Source: Candidatus Planktophila limnetica (lineage in GTDB: Bacteria; Actinomycetota; Actinomycetes; Nanopelagicales; Nanopelagicaceae). Taken from it: a stretch of DNA of 64,000 bases. The stretch is taken from positions 682,001 to 746,000 of the forward strand of contig NZ_CP016782.1 of the NCBI RefSeq assembly GCF_002288365.1, given 5' to 3'. How positions within the stretch are numbered: the stretch's first letter is position 1; each line of letters begins with the position of its first letter. The notes under the pieces are model-generated. The model made no database searches. It was not told the DNA's origin and saw only the letters and a program-made list of their open reading frames with translations. Position numbers and translations under genes: made by a program. Shown here in pieces: positions 40,422 through 50,622 of the stretch.

Positions 40422-42338
40422 TCAAGCATCTTCAATAACGCCTGTGGCCATATCAATTTTCGTTGAACTTGTGCTTGCTAGGAATTCATAAACTATTCCA
40501 GCAATCTTGTCTCCAATACCCGGAGTCATAGCTATATCTTCAAGAGTTGCTTTCTTGAGTGCTGCGACTGAACCAAAACGTTCCAGTAAAGCGTTTCTGC
40601 GGCTCGGTCCTAATTGTTCAATCTCATCAAGAATTGATTCCAACATAACTTTTGAACGCCTTGATCGGTGAAAGGAGATTGCAAAGCGATGGGCTTCATC
40701 ACGAATTCGTTGTAATAGATAGAGGCCTTCACTGGTGCGCGGCAAAATGATTGGATCAGTTTGCTCTGGCACCCACACTTCTTCTAATCGTTTGGCTAAG
40801 CCACATAAAGCAATATCGGCTATTCCTAACTCGTTCATAGCTCGTTGAGCAGCACTGACCTGCGGTGCACCACCATCGACCACAATGAGTTGAGGTGGGT
40901 ATGCAAACTTACTTAACTTTCCACCAGCTTGAATTATCTCAGCGCTATCTACAACTCGATCGTTGAGCAATCTTTTTAATCTTCGAGTAATAACTTGATG
41001 CATCGCACGGGTATCATCAAAACCATCTTTGGTATCGATAATGAATCTGCGATATTCGCTCTTTTTTGCAACCCCATCTTCAAAAACCACCATAGAAGCC
41101 ACAACTGAAGTGCCAGAAATATTTGAAATATCAAAACATTCGATGCGTAGAGGTGTTTTTTCTAACCCCAACTCTTCTTCAATCTCCAAGAGCGCCTTAC
41201 CCGACACTGCCGCATCACTTGCTCTCTTGCTCATGAATTGAACAAGTGCGTAGTGAGCGTTGCGCTTGACGGTTTCAAGTAATTCAACTTTGTCGCCCCG
41301 TTGTGGAACCTTAATAGTTACTTTGCTGTGGGCAAGAGATGTCAGCCACTGCTCAAGAGATTCGACATCTGCCGGCTGTGAATTTAAATATATTGATTCA
41401 GGTATTTCAGTCGTTTCAGTGCCATAAATTGAAAATAACAATGAAGCCCACTGATCATCTCCTTCTAAAGTGTGTTCCTGATTAACAATCCAGGATCGTG
41501 ATCCCTTAATAGAGCCGCGACGTAACATGAAGATCGAACCAGCCGCGTGTAAACCTTCTTCGTGGATCGCAATGAAGTCACCATCTAACTCATCAGATAA
41601 ATTGCCCTGTGTTGAACGTTGCGCCTTTTCAAAGGATTCAATTTGATCTCTAATCCGAGCGGCTCGTTCGAACTCTTCTCGTTCTGATGCTGACTGCATC
41701 TCTGATTGCAGAGCTGGCAGAAGATCCTGCATCCCAGCTTCCATGAATGCATCAAGTTTGTGAACTATTTCTTTGTGCTCTTCAGGTGTAACCCACCCAA
41801 CACAGGGAGCAGCGCACTTACCAATGTCGCCTAACAAGCATTGGCGTTTGCTCTTCTGTGCCCGCGCAAAATTGCCGGCGCTGCACGATCTCACAGGAAA
41901 TACCTTTAACAAGATATCGAATGTATTACGCAGAGCCCATGCATTTGTATATGGCCCAAAGTATTTAAGTCCGGGACGCTTTTCTTTTCTTGTGACAAAT
42001 ATTCTTGGGAATTCATCTTGCATTGAAATTGCCAGATATGGATATGACTTATCATCTTTGAATTGAACGTTGTAAGTGGGGTGATACTGCTTTATCCATG
42101 AAAATTCCAAAGCTAATGCTTCTAACTCCGTATTAACAACAGTCCAGTCCACACGTACTGCCTCATGCACCATTCGATTGGTTTTATGCGCAAGATTGGA
42201 TTGAAAGTATGAACTCAGTCGATTCTTCAGATTCTTGGCTTTGCCAACATAAATCACTTTCTCGCTCTTATTATAAAAACGATAGACGCCAGGTTCTTCT
42301 GGTATCTCGGATGGACGATAACTGGCTGGATCGGCCAT
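40422..42338 (-). CDS. uvrC: Excinuclease ABC subunit C
   Basis: The dual-incision nuclease of nucleotide excision repair. The 638-aa protein has the N-terminal GIY-YIG domain (GVYRFYNKSEKVIYVGKAK), a UVR domain for UvrB contact (about residues 205-240), and an RNase H-like 5' incision domain with IECFDISNISG. A C-terminal helix-hairpin-helix pair includes LGPSRRNALLERFGS and MTPGIGDKIA. It directly follows uvrA. Confidence 0.97.
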   Translation of the reverse strand: MADPASYRPSEIPEEPGVYRFYNKSEKVIYVGKAKNLKNRLSSYFQSNLAHKTNRMVHEAVRVDWTVVNTELEALALEFSWIKQYHPTYNVQFKDDKSYPYLAISMQDEFPRIFVTRKEKRPGLKYFGPYTNAWALRNTFDILLKVFPVRSCSAGNFARAQKSKRQCLLGDIGKCAAPCVGWVTPEEHKEIVHKLDAFMEAGMQDLLPALQSEMQSASEREEFERAARIRDQIESFEKAQRSTQGNLSDELDGDFIAIHEEGLHAAGSIFMLRRGSIKGSRSWIVNQEHTLEGDDQWASLLFSIYGTETTEIPESIYLNSQPADVESLEQWLTSLAHSKVTIKVPQRGDKVELLETVKRNAHYALVQFMSKRASDAAVSGKALLEIEEELGLEKTPLRIECFDISNISGTSVVASMVVFEDGVAKKSEYRRFIIDTKDGFDDTRAMHQVITRRLKRLLNDRVVDSAEIIQAGGKLSKFAYPPQLIVVDGGAPQVSAAQRAMNELGIADIALCGLAKRLEEVWVPEQTDPIILPRTSEGLYLLQRIRDEAHRFAISFHRSRRSKVMLESILDEIEQLGPSRRNALLERFGSVAALKKATLEDIAMTPGIGDKIAGIVYEFLASTSSTKIDMATGVIEDA

Positions 42339-42340
42339 AA

Positions 42341-45205
42341 CTACTTCTTCTTCGCAGGTGCTTTGCGGTTTGTTTTCAAAATCTCAGACAAGAAGTGTCC
42401 TGTATAGCTAGCTGCTATTTTTGAAACTTGTTCAGGTGTTCCTTCTGCAACAACTGTTCCTCCTCGGAATCCACCCTCAGGGCCCATATCAATAACCCAA
42501 TCCGAGGATTTAATAACGTCTAAATTGTGTTCAATAACAACAACAGTGTTTCCTGACTCCACAAGGCGATTTAGAACACCTAATAACTTATTTACATCTT
42601 CAAAGTGCAGTCCTGTGGTTGGCTCATCTAATACATAAATTGTGCGCCCAGTTGATCGGCGCTGAAGCTCTGTTGCAAGTTTGACGCGTTGGGCTTCTCC
42701 ACCAGAAAGTGTTGGCGCTGATTGTCCCAAGCGAACGTACCCCAAACCAACATCGCATAAGGTTTTAAGGAAACGAGAAATTGTAGGCACAGATTCAAAG
42801 AAAGTATGGGCTTGCTCAATCGGCATATTGAGAACATCGGCGATAGTTTTGCCTTTGTAGTGAACCTCTAAAGTTTCGCGGTTATAACGCGCACCATGAC
42901 AGATTTCGCAAGGTACATACACATCTGGCAAGAAGTTCATCTCGATCGTGATGGTTCCATCGCCAGAACAGTTCTCGCAGCGCCCACCTTTTACGTTAAA
43001 CGAAAAGCGCCCTTGTTGATATCCGCGAACTTTAGCCTCTGTTGTTTCAGCAAAAAGCGCACGGACTTTGTCAAAAACGCCTGTGTAGGTGGCGGGATTA
43101 GAACGAGGTGTACGACCAATTGGTGATTGATCAACGTGCACCACTTTATCTAACAGATCAACGCCAGTAACAGTGCGATGGCGACCTGGAACTATGCGGG
43201 CGCCATTTAGTTTGTTAGCTAAAACGCTATATAAAATATCGTTTACTAGCGTTGATTTTCCAGAACCACTGACGCCTGTTACGGATACAAATACTCCCAG
43301 TGGTATTTCAACATCTATATCCTTCAGGTTATTCTCTTTAGCGCCCTTGATGACCAACTTACGTTTGGCATCGAGTGCTCGACGTTTACTCGGTATCTCA
43401 ATAGATTTACGTCCACTTAAGTAAGCCCCAGTTATGGATTCTTTAGAATTAATCAGTGATTGATAATCACCTGAAACAACAACTTTTCCACCATGTTCGC
43501 CGGCGCCCGGGCCAATATCTACAATCCAATCCGCAGCGCGGATCGTCTCTTCATCATGTTCAACAACGATCAAGGTATTTCCCAGATCGCGCAGACGAGT
43601 GAGAGTGTCAATTAACCTGCGGTTATCTCTTTGGTGTAAACCAATGCTTGGTTCGTCCAATACATAGAGCACGCCAACTAATCCAGAACCAATTTGAGTA
43701 GCCAGACGAATTCTTTGAGCTTCACCACCTGAAAGTGTTGCTGCCGGACGCGCTAAGGAGAGGTAATCCAACCCGACGTCTAGTAAGAATCCCAGGCGAG
43801 CATGTACTTCTTTCATCACTCGCTCAGCAATCTGTGCTTCGCGGGCATTGAGTGAAATCTTTTTTAAGAACTCTGCGCAATCCGCAATGGATAATTCACA
43901 TATTTGAGCAATCGATAAATCCCCCACTGTCACAGCAAGAACTTCTGGTTTTAACCGAGCGCCCTTACAAACCGAACAAGGAATCTGGCGCATATACGCT
44001 TCATATTTTTCACGACTGTAATCACTATCAGTTTCACCGTGTCGTCTATGAATAAATGGCACAACACCTTCAAAACCACTTGTGTGGTTGCGAACTCGCC
44101 CATAGCGATTCTTGTACTTCACATGTACTTCGTATTCATATCCATCAATAATCGCTTCTCGAGCTTTTTCAGGTAAGCGCTTCCATGGAGTATTTAATGA
44201 AAATTTCACATCTTCAGAAAGCGCTTCAAGTAATCGAAGGAAATACTCAGAAGATTGACCGCCTGACCACGGCGCGATGGCTCCTTCATAAATAGAAATC
44301 GAATCATCAGGAATGATGAGTTCTTCATCTACTTCTAGTTTTGTACCTATGCCCGTGCACTCGGGACATGCACCAAAGGGAGAGTTAAAAGAAAATGATC
44401 GCGGCTCTAACTCTTCAAATGAAAGATTGCAGTCATGACATGCAAGATGTTCGCTAAAGGTGCGCTCTTTATCTGCGCCCTTCGCGTCCACAAAATCTAG
44501 TAAAACGATTCCGGATGCAAGGCGAAGGGCTGTTTCGATTGAATCCGTTAAGCGTGATTTCGATTCTGCTTTAGCGCTCAAGCGATCAACCACAACCTCG
44601 ATTGTGTGTTTTTCTTGCTTCTTTAATTTTGGAGCATCACTTAAGGCAACGATCTGCCCATCAATACGCGCGCGGGCATAACCCGAGGCAATGAGCTCTG
44701 CGAATAAATCTACAAACTCACCTTTACGCGCTCGAACAACTGGCGCCAAAATCTGAAACTTTGTTGTTGGCGGCATAGTAAGAATTTGGTCAACGATTTG
44801 TTGTGGGCTTTGACGCGTGACCGCTTTGCCACAACTAGGACAGTGCGGACGTCCTGCTCGTGCAAAGAGAAGGCGCAAGTAATCATAAACTTCTGTAATT
44901 GTTCCAACTGTTGAACGTGGATTGCGGTTCGTTGATTTTTGATCAATTGAAACGGCAGGTGATAAACCTTCAATGAAATCAACATCAGGTTTATCCATCT
45001 GTCCTAAGAATTGGCGCGCATATGCTGATAAGGATTCAACATAGCGACGTTGGCCTTCAGCGAAAATCGTGTCAAAAGCCAGACTAGATTTTCCTGAACC
45101 AGATAGCCCTGTGAACACGATCAACGATTCACGAGGTAACTCAATTGAAACGTCCTTGAGATTATGTTCGCGAGCACCGCGCACGATTAACTTATCGATG
45201 CTCAT
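42341..45205 (-). CDS. uvrA: Excinuclease ABC subunit A
   Basis: The damage-recognition ATPase of nucleotide excision repair. The 954-aa protein has two ABC modules with Walker [10 protein letters not shown] and GVSGSGKST, and two LSGGEAQR signatures. Two zinc fingers are present: CHDC...CPEC in the first half, and CENC...CEIC in the second. The start overlaps the uvrB stop by one base. All three uvr genes are contiguous here. Confidence 0.98.
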   Translation of the reverse strand: MSIDKLIVRGAREHNLKDVSIELPRESLIVFTGLSGSGKSSLAFDTIFAEGQRRYVESLSAYARQFLGQMDKPDVDFIEGLSPAVSIDQKSTNRNPRSTVGTITEVYDYLRLLFARAGRPHCPSCGKAVTRQSPQQIVDQILTMPPTTKFQILAPVVRARKGEFVDLFAELIASGYARARIDGQIVALSDAPKLKKQEKHTIEVVVDRLSAKAESKSRLTDSIETALRLASGIVLLDFVDAKGADKERTFSEHLACHDCNLSFEELEPRSFSFNSPFGACPECTGIGTKLEVDEELIIPDDSISIYEGAIAPWSGGQSSEYFLRLLEALSEDVKFSLNTPWKRLPEKAREAIIDGYEYEVHVKYKNRYGRVRNHTSGFEGVVPFIHRRHGETDSDYSREKYEAYMRQIPCSVCKGARLKPEVLAVTVGDLSIAQICELSIADCAEFLKKISLNAREAQIAERVMKEVHARLGFLLDVGLDYLSLARPAATLSGGEAQRIRLATQIGSGLVGVLYVLDEPSIGLHQRDNRRLIDTLTRLRDLGNTLIVVEHDEETIRAADWIVDIGPGAGEHGGKVVVSGDYQSLINSKESITGAYLSGRKSIEIPSKRRALDAKRKLVIKGAKENNLKDIDVEIPLGVFVSVTGVSGSGKSTLVNDILYSVLANKLNGARIVPGRHRTVTGVDLLDKVVHVDQSPIGRTPRSNPATYTGVFDKVRALFAETTEAKVRGYQQGRFSFNVKGGRCENCSGDGTITIEMNFLPDVYVPCEICHGARYNRETLEVHYKGKTIADVLNMPIEQAHTFFESVPTISRFLKTLCDVGLGYVRLGQSAPTLSGGEAQRVKLATELQRRSTGRTIYVLDEPTTGLHFEDVNKLLGVLNRLVESGNTVVVIEHNLDVIKSSDWVIDMGPEGGFRGGTVVAEGTPEQVSKIAASYTGHFLSEILKTNRKAPAKKK

Positions 45206-47286
45206 TAATGCCCCGCTTCCTGCATGGCTCTAAGTTCTTTTTTAAGATCTCTGATTTCATCGCGCAATCGGGCCGCCAACTCAAAGGATAGTTCTGCCGC
45301 AGCGCTTCTCATCTGATCAGTGAGCGACTCTATCAATGCGACTAACTCTTGGCGCGGCAAAGATCCCGCGTTCTTGCTGCGCAAACCAATTGGCGGTGCA
45401 CCTGCTGACCTAGATTTGCGACCCGAAGCAAGTAGTTCATCGGTGTCATCACTTTCTCGATTAATCAGATCAGTAATGTCCGCAATTTTCTTACGTAATG
45501 GCTGCGGGTCAACACCACGTTCGAGGTTATAGGCAACTTGTTTTGCTCGGCGTCGATTGGTTTCATCGATTGCTTTTGCCATGGACTTGGTGATGTTATC
45601 TGCATACATGTGAACTTCACCTGAGACATTTCGGGCCGCACGACCAATAGTTTGAATCAGTGAAGTTGCAGATCGCAAAAATCCTTCTTTATCAGCATCG
45701 AGAATTGCAACCAAGGAAACTTCAGGCAAATCCAAGCCTTCTCGCAATAGGTTAATTCCGATTAACACATCAAATTGTCCGCTACGTAGTTCACGCAACA
45801 ATTCAACTCTGCGCAAAGTATCAACTTCTGAGTGCAAGTACTCAACTCTGATTCCTTTTTCTTGCAGGTACTCAGTGAGATCTTCAGACATCTTCTTAGT
45901 CAAAGTTGTCACTAGAACGCGTTCATTCTTCTCGGTTCGAATCTTGATTTCGGCTAGCAAGTCATCAATCTGCCCCTTTATGGGCTTAACAATGATTTGA
46001 GGATCAACTAAACCGGTCGGACGAATAACTTGTTCCACAACATCGTTTTCAACTTTGCCTAATTCATATGGTCCAGGAGTCGCCGACAAATAAACCTTCT
46101 GCCCAACACGATCGAGAAATTCTGGCCATTTAAGAGGTCGATTATCTAAGGCGCTAGGAAGACGGAAACCATGTTCAACCAGTGTGCGCTTTCGCGATGC
46201 ATCACCTTCAAACATGGCACCGATTTGTGGGACCGTTACGTGGCTTTCATCTATAACTACCAAAAAATCCTCTGGAAAATAATCTAGTAAACAATTAGGC
46301 GCCGAACCTGGATTGCGACCATCTAAGTGGCGAGAATAGTTTTCGATTCCAGAGCAGAAACCCAATTGCTCCATCATCTCTAAATCAAAAGTTGTGCGCA
46401 TGCGAAGTCTTTGAGCTTCTAAAAGTTTGCCTTGCTTTTCAAAGAGATTTAACTGGATCTGCAATTCATCTGTGATCTCCCCCATCGCCCGCTTCATTGT
46501 TTCTGGGCCGGCGGCATAGTGAGTCGCAGGAAAGACATACATCTCTTCTTCTTCTCGAACAATTTCACCTGTAAGCGGGTTCAAGGTTGTGATGCGTTCG
46601 ATCTCATCGCCAAACATTTCGATGCGAAGAGCCAGTTCTTCATACATAGGAATGATTTCAATCGTGTCTCCGCGAACTCGAAATGTTCCGCGTTCAAATG
46701 CCATGTCATTGCGCTTGTATTGAACATCTACGAATCGACGAAGGAGTACATTTCGCTCGATTTCATCTCCAACCCGCAGTTTGATCATGCGATCCACATA
46801 CTCTTGGGGTGTTCCGAGTCCGTAGATACAGGAAACGGTTGCCACCACGATCACATCTCGTCTTGTCAGAAGTGAATTCGTGGCAGAGTGTCGCAAGCGC
46901 TCAACTTCGTCATTCACACTTGAATCTTTTTCAATGAAAGTATCTGTTTGCGGAACATAGGCTTCTGGTTGGTAATAATCATAATAAGAAACGAAATACT
47001 CAACAGCGTTGTTAGGCAAAAGTTCTCTAAATTCATTTGCCAGCTGCGCTGCTAAAGTTTTGTTAGGGGCCAGTACAAGTGTTGGACGTTGTAGCTTTTC
47101 GATCATCCACGCTGTTGTTGCAGACTTTCCAGTTCCGGTTGCACCGAGTAAAACAACGTCCTGGACGCCAGAGTTAATGCGCTTGACGATTTCTTCAATG
47201 GCAGCCGGTTGATCACCTGCTGGTATGTAATCACTGATTACTTGGAAAGGTTCAACCCGTCTTTGTAGGTCAGTAATCGGGCGCAT
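45205..47286 (-). CDS. uvrB: Excinuclease ABC subunit B
   Basis: The helicase-like subunit that verifies damage and recruits UvrC. The 693-aa protein has Walker [11 protein letters not shown] and the beta-hairpin region [21 protein letters not shown]. It also has Walker B VVIDESH, helicase motif QTIGRAARN, and the C-terminal UVR domain [21 protein letters not shown]. It lies 24 nt past coaE. Confidence 0.98.
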   Translation of the reverse strand: MRPITDLQRRVEPFQVISDYIPAGDQPAAIEEIVKRINSGVQDVVLLGATGTGKSATTAWMIEKLQRPTLVLAPNKTLAAQLANEFRELLPNNAVEYFVSYYDYYQPEAYVPQTDTFIEKDSSVNDEVERLRHSATNSLLTRRDVIVVATVSCIYGLGTPQEYVDRMIKLRVGDEIERNVLLRRFVDVQYKRNDMAFERGTFRVRGDTIEIIPMYEELALRIEMFGDEIERITTLNPLTGEIVREEEEMYVFPATHYAAGPETMKRAMGEITDELQIQLNLFEKQGKLLEAQRLRMRTTFDLEMMEQLGFCSGIENYSRHLDGRNPGSAPNCLLDYFPEDFLVVIDESHVTVPQIGAMFEGDASRKRTLVEHGFRLPSALDNRPLKWPEFLDRVGQKVYLSATPGPYELGKVENDVVEQVIRPTGLVDPQIIVKPIKGQIDDLLAEIKIRTEKNERVLVTTLTKKMSEDLTEYLQEKGIRVEYLHSEVDTLRRVELLRELRSGQFDVLIGINLLREGLDLPEVSLVAILDADKEGFLRSATSLIQTIGRAARNVSGEVHMYADNITKSMAKAIDETNRRRAKQVAYNLERGVDPQPLRKKIADITDLINRESDDTDELLASGRKSRSAGAPPIGLRSKNAGSLPRQELVALIESLTDQMRSAAAELSFELAARLRDEIRDLKKELRAMQEAGH

Positions 47287-47310
47287 ACGCTGAACTCTAT
47301 CTGCGCGGCT

Positions 47311-47910
47311 CTATATTTGCGCGCGAGGCAAAATTGTTGACTCCCAGACGTTCTCAACCTGGCGCAATAGTTCATCTTCGCCTGCATCGTTAGTAATTAC
47401 ACAATCTGCAATGGCTCGACGCTCTTGCTCTGAAGCTTGTGACGCCATTCTCTTTTCAATATCTGAGTGAAACATGCCGCGATCGCGTAACCGTTGTTTT
47501 CGCAAATCTGCTTGAGATTCAACTGTGATGACGAAATCAAAACGATCGGCAGCGCCAGTTTCAACCAAGAGCGGAATTTCATAGACCAGAATCTGACCCG
47601 GAGTTAGGCTAGCAACGGCCTCTTCAAATTCGACGCGAATTCGAGGATGGATGATTGCTTCAAGATCTTTCTTAGCTTGCGCATCTTCAAAAATCACCTG
47701 ACCAAGAGCGGTGCGATCGATGTCTCCATTTTTTAATATAGAGTCACCGAATCGAAGTAAAACTTCATCAAAACCTTGCGAACCTCGTTCAATAGCTGCG
47801 CGCGCTAATTGATCAGCATCGATAACAATTGCGCCGAGTTGCGAGAAATATTGGGCTGCGAGTGATTTACCCGAGCCAATACCGCCAGTGAGTCCTATTA
47901 CGAAGGCCAC
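47311..47910 (-). CDS. coaE: Dephospho-CoA kinase
   Basis: The last step of coenzyme A synthesis. The 199-aa P-loop kinase has GLTGGIGSGKS at the N terminus and DADQLAR, and RLRDRGMF in the lid region. It follows rpsA by 6 nt and precedes uvrB, an order common in Actinobacteria. Many high-GC actinobacterial homologues carry an extra C-terminal UPF0157 domain; here the protein is the simple short form. Confidence 0.95.
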   Translation of the reverse strand: MAFVIGLTGGIGSGKSLAAQYFSQLGAIVIDADQLARAAIERGSQGFDEVLLRFGDSILKNGDIDRTALGQVIFEDAQAKKDLEAIIHPRIRVEFEEAVASLTPGQILVYEIPLLVETGAADRFDFVITVESQADLRKQRLRDRGMFHSDIEKRMASQASEQERRAIADCVITNDAGEDELLRQVENVWESTILPRAQI

Positions 47911-47916
47911 TAGAAA

Positions 47917-49266
47917 TTACTCTGCTGCTACCTCAACAGGTGTTGCAGCGGCATCAGCAGCTTTGGCTTCAGCCTTTTGCTTCTTATGAGCTAAGAAGCG
48001 CTCCTGTGCAACTGCATATTCTTTCTCCCACACTTCGCGCTGGGATTCATATCCCGGCTTCCACTCTTGAGTGTCAGCATCGAAACCTTCAGGATAAATG
48101 AATTTGCCGTCAGCATCGTAACGAGCAGACATTCCGTATTGAGTTGGATCGAATGCTTCGATTTCAACTTCTTGTCCCTCATTTGCTTGCTTGAGAGATA
48201 GTGAAATACGACGACGTTCTAGATCAATATCAATGATCTTTACAAATAGTTCGTCATCAACTTGAACTACTTGCTCAGGAATTTCAACGTGGCGCTCTGC
48301 TAATTCAGATATGTGAACAAGTCCTTCGATACCTTCGTGCACACGAATAAATGCACCGAATGGAACGAGCTTGGTAACAACACCTGGCACAACTTGATTA
48401 ATTGTGTGTGTGCGAGCAAATGCTTGCCATGGATCTTCTTGTGTTGCTTTCAGAGAGAGTGAGACACGCTCGCGCTCAAAATCAACTTCGAGAACTTCAA
48501 CTGTTACTTCATCGCCGACTTCAACAACTTCACCTGGGTGATCGATGTGCTTCCATGAAAGCTCTGAAACGTGAACGAGTCCATCTACTCCACCAAGGTC
48601 AACGAATGCACCAAAGTTAACGATGGATGAAATTACGCCTGTGCGAACTTGACCCTTTTGGAGTTGGTTCAAGAAAGTCGTACGAGACTCAGATTGTGTC
48701 TGTTCAAGGAACGCGCGACGTGAAAGAACTACGTTGTTGCGATTCTTATCTAATTCAATAATACGTGCTTCAACCTGCTTGCCAATATAAGGAGTTAGAT
48801 CGCGAACACGGCGCATCTCAACAAGTGATGCTGGAAGGAAGCCACGAAGACCGATGTCAACGATGAGACCACCCTTAACAACTTCAATAACTGTGCCGAT
48901 AACAACTTCATCGCGCTCTTTCTTGCCTTCGATGTCTCCCCATGCGCGCTCGTACTGTGCGCGCTTCTTAGAAAGAATTAAGCGGCCTTCTTTATCTTCT
49001 TTTTGTAGAACTAATGCTTCAATTTTGTCGCCAACTTTTACAATCTCATTTGGATCAGCGTCGTGACGGATCGATAATTCGCGGGAAGGGATTACGCCTT
49101 CTGTCTTGTAACCAATGTCAACAAGAACTTCTTCGCGATCTACTTGAACAACTGTGCCTTCGACGAGATCTCCGTCGTTAAAATTTCTAATTGTTCCTTC
49201 GATGGCGGCTAAGAAATCTGCCGCAGATCCAATGTCATTAACTGCAATTACTGGTGAAGTAGTCAA
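47917..49266 (-). CDS. rpsA: 30S ribosomal protein S1
   Basis: A four-S1-domain protein that binds mRNA on the small subunit. S1 repeats begin at GDLVEGTVVQVDREEVLVDIG, VVIGTVIEVVKGGLIVDIG, VRTGVISSIVNFGAFVDLG and VVPGVVTKLVPFGAFIRVH. The frame is open up to 49401. The likely start is TTG at 49266, with GGAG four bases upstream, because homologues begin just before IAVNDIGSAADFLAAI and a good promoter lies at 49311-49340. That gives 449 aa. Confidence 0.93.
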   Translation of the reverse strand: MTTSPVIAVNDIGSAADFLAAIEGTIRNFNDGDLVEGTVVQVDREEVLVDIGYKTEGVIPSRELSIRHDADPNEIVKVGDKIEALVLQKEDKEGRLILSKKRAQYERAWGDIEGKKERDEVVIGTVIEVVKGGLIVDIGLRGFLPASLVEMRRVRDLTPYIGKQVEARIIELDKNRNNVVLSRRAFLEQTQSESRTTFLNQLQKGQVRTGVISSIVNFGAFVDLGGVDGLVHVSELSWKHIDHPGEVVEVGDEVTVEVLEVDFERERVSLSLKATQEDPWQAFARTHTINQVVPGVVTKLVPFGAFIRVHEGIEGLVHISELAERHVEIPEQVVQVDDELFVKIIDIDLERRRISLSLKQANEGQEVEIEAFDPTQYGMSARYDADGKFIYPEGFDADTQEWKPGYESQREVWEKEYAVAQERFLAHKKQKAEAKAADAAATPVEVAAE

Positions 49267-49310
49267 AATGCTCCGTAGGGATAGATGAGTAGTAGGGACA
49301 GGGAGCGCTA

Positions 49311-49340
49311 AGGGTACGGTTTTACGCAATGCAAGGTCAA
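49311..49340 (-). promoter_or_regulatory. rpsA promoter candidate
   Basis: Leftward TTGACC (49340-49335) is followed after 18 nt by TACCCT (49316-49311). Initiation near 49304 would leave a leader of about 38 nt before the TTG start. The same -10 box and spacing recur before livK (58420-58449). This supports the shorter rpsA start. Confidence 0.55.
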
Positions 49341-49381
49341 TTCCGTGCGTATAAATAGCCTCATCCCCCAGTGCAGATGGA

Positions 49382-49387
49382 TAGAAT
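49382..49387 (+). promoter_or_regulatory. -10 box of the MFS transporter gene
   Basis: TAGAAT ends 8 nt before the ATG at 49396, so the mRNA would be leaderless or nearly so. No good -35 is visible. TATAAAT at 49350-49356 is an alternative -10 that would give a leader of about 30 nt containing AGGA. Confidence 0.4.
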
Positions 49388-49395
49388 CGCAGGAA

Positions 49396-50622
49396 ATGCA
49401 TAGATATAGAGAGTTGCTGCGATATCCGAACGCATGGGTATTAATTTTGGCTGCCCTGCCTGCACGCATCTCATACGGCATGATCGGTCTGGCTATTTTT
49501 TTCAAGACTGAACAAGAGACAAATTCGGTTGCAATAGCTGGATTAGCAATTGGTATTAACTCATTAGCTGGATCAATCACCGCAGGTTTGCGCGGTTCGA
49601 TCATGGATAAATATGGTCAACGTTGGCCCCTTCGTATCTTTGTTCCATGCTATTCAGCAATGTTGCTCGCGCTAAACATGGCCCACGACCGAAGCATCCT
49701 TTTAATTGCAGCATTTGTTCTGGGTATTACTGCTCCTCCAATTAATCTCTCCGTGAGGCCTCTTTGGAAAGATGTTGTGCCACCAGATTTTCTAAGAGTG
49801 GCATACGCCGTTGATTCAGCAATAATGAACTTCGCTTTTTTTGTTGGCCCTGTACTTGCAACAACTCTTGCTCTGTCTTCACATCCGGGTTCAGCACTTA
49901 GCACGGCATCGGCGCTGATGTTTATCGGTGGAGCGGCTCTTGGTCTTAGTTCAATATCAAGAAATTGGATACCAGAGAAAAAAGTTAAGGGCGCCGTCAC
50001 CTTATGGCGTTCAAAACCATTGAAACTGCTGATGATTGAAGGCTGCTTTATTGGTTTTGGTTGGGGATTATTCGATGTTGCAATTCCCGCTTATGCAACG
50101 CTTGAAGGTGTACCGCAGAGAACTGCGTGGATATTTGGCGCAATGGGTGTTGCAAATGTTGTGGGCGGTTTACTTGCTGGACTTGTTTCCAAAAACCGTT
50201 CCGCACTTTCCACCATGCGCAAAACGTATTTCGCGTGGTTCATTGTTTCGATTCCCATTGCTTTTACATATCCAGGTTGGTCTATGGCGCTCTTCGGCGC
50301 AGCACTTGGTTTAGTAGGCGGTGCGATACAAGTTTTCTACTGGGAAGTTATGGAAGCTGTTCGACCAAAGGGTTCTCAAACAGCGGCCCTAGGTTGGCTA
50401 TGGAGTGTTGAAGGAAGTTTCATGGCACTTGGCGCAGCCCTTGGCGGCTATCTATCCGAAATGTTTTCACCACGCCTTGTTCTCGCAACAACATCTGTAT
50501 GCATCGGTATCGGTTTCATTGTCTTATCTCTTGGGCGAAATCGCCTCAAAGAAGCCGATCGTATTCCAGAAGCCGATGAGGATTTAGAAGCGATGAAACT
50601 TAACTTACCAACTACTAATTAG
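49396..50622 (+). CDS. MFS transporter
   Basis: A 408-aa membrane protein with about 12 helices and the major facilitator layout. The cytoplasmic loop GSIMDKYGQRWPLR after helix 2 is a motif A-like sequence, and a second half begins near KPLKLLMIEGCF. The frame is open upstream to GTG 49345, but the ATG at 49396 is better placed relative to the -10 box and the first helix. The substrate cannot be assigned; sugar, drug or metabolite export are all possible. It is divergent from rpsA, and its stop overlaps the polA stop by 4 nt. Confidence 0.85.
   Translation: MHRYRELLRYPNAWVLILAALPARISYGMIGLAIFFKTEQETNSVAIAGLAIGINSLAGSITAGLRGSIMDKYGQRWPLRIFVPCYSAMLLALNMAHDRSILLIAAFVLGITAPPINLSVRPLWKDVVPPDFLRVAYAVDSAIMNFAFFVGPVLATTLALSSHPGSALSTASALMFIGGAALGLSSISRNWIPEKKVKGAVTLWRSKPLKLLMIEGCFIGFGWGLFDVAIPAYATLEGVPQRTAWIFGAMGVANVVGGLLAGLVSKNRSALSTMRKTYFAWFIVSIPIAFTYPGWSMALFGAALGLVGGAIQVFYWEVMEAVRPKGSQTAALGWLWSVEGSFMALGAALGGYLSEMFSPRLVLATTSVCIGIGFIVLSLGRNRLKEADRIPEADEDLEAMKLNLPTTN

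Noticed and set aside
49267-49401. rpsA extended upstream to 49401
   Set aside because: The extra 45 codons run through a good promoter and show no S1 homology. They also cross the start of the divergent MFS gene.
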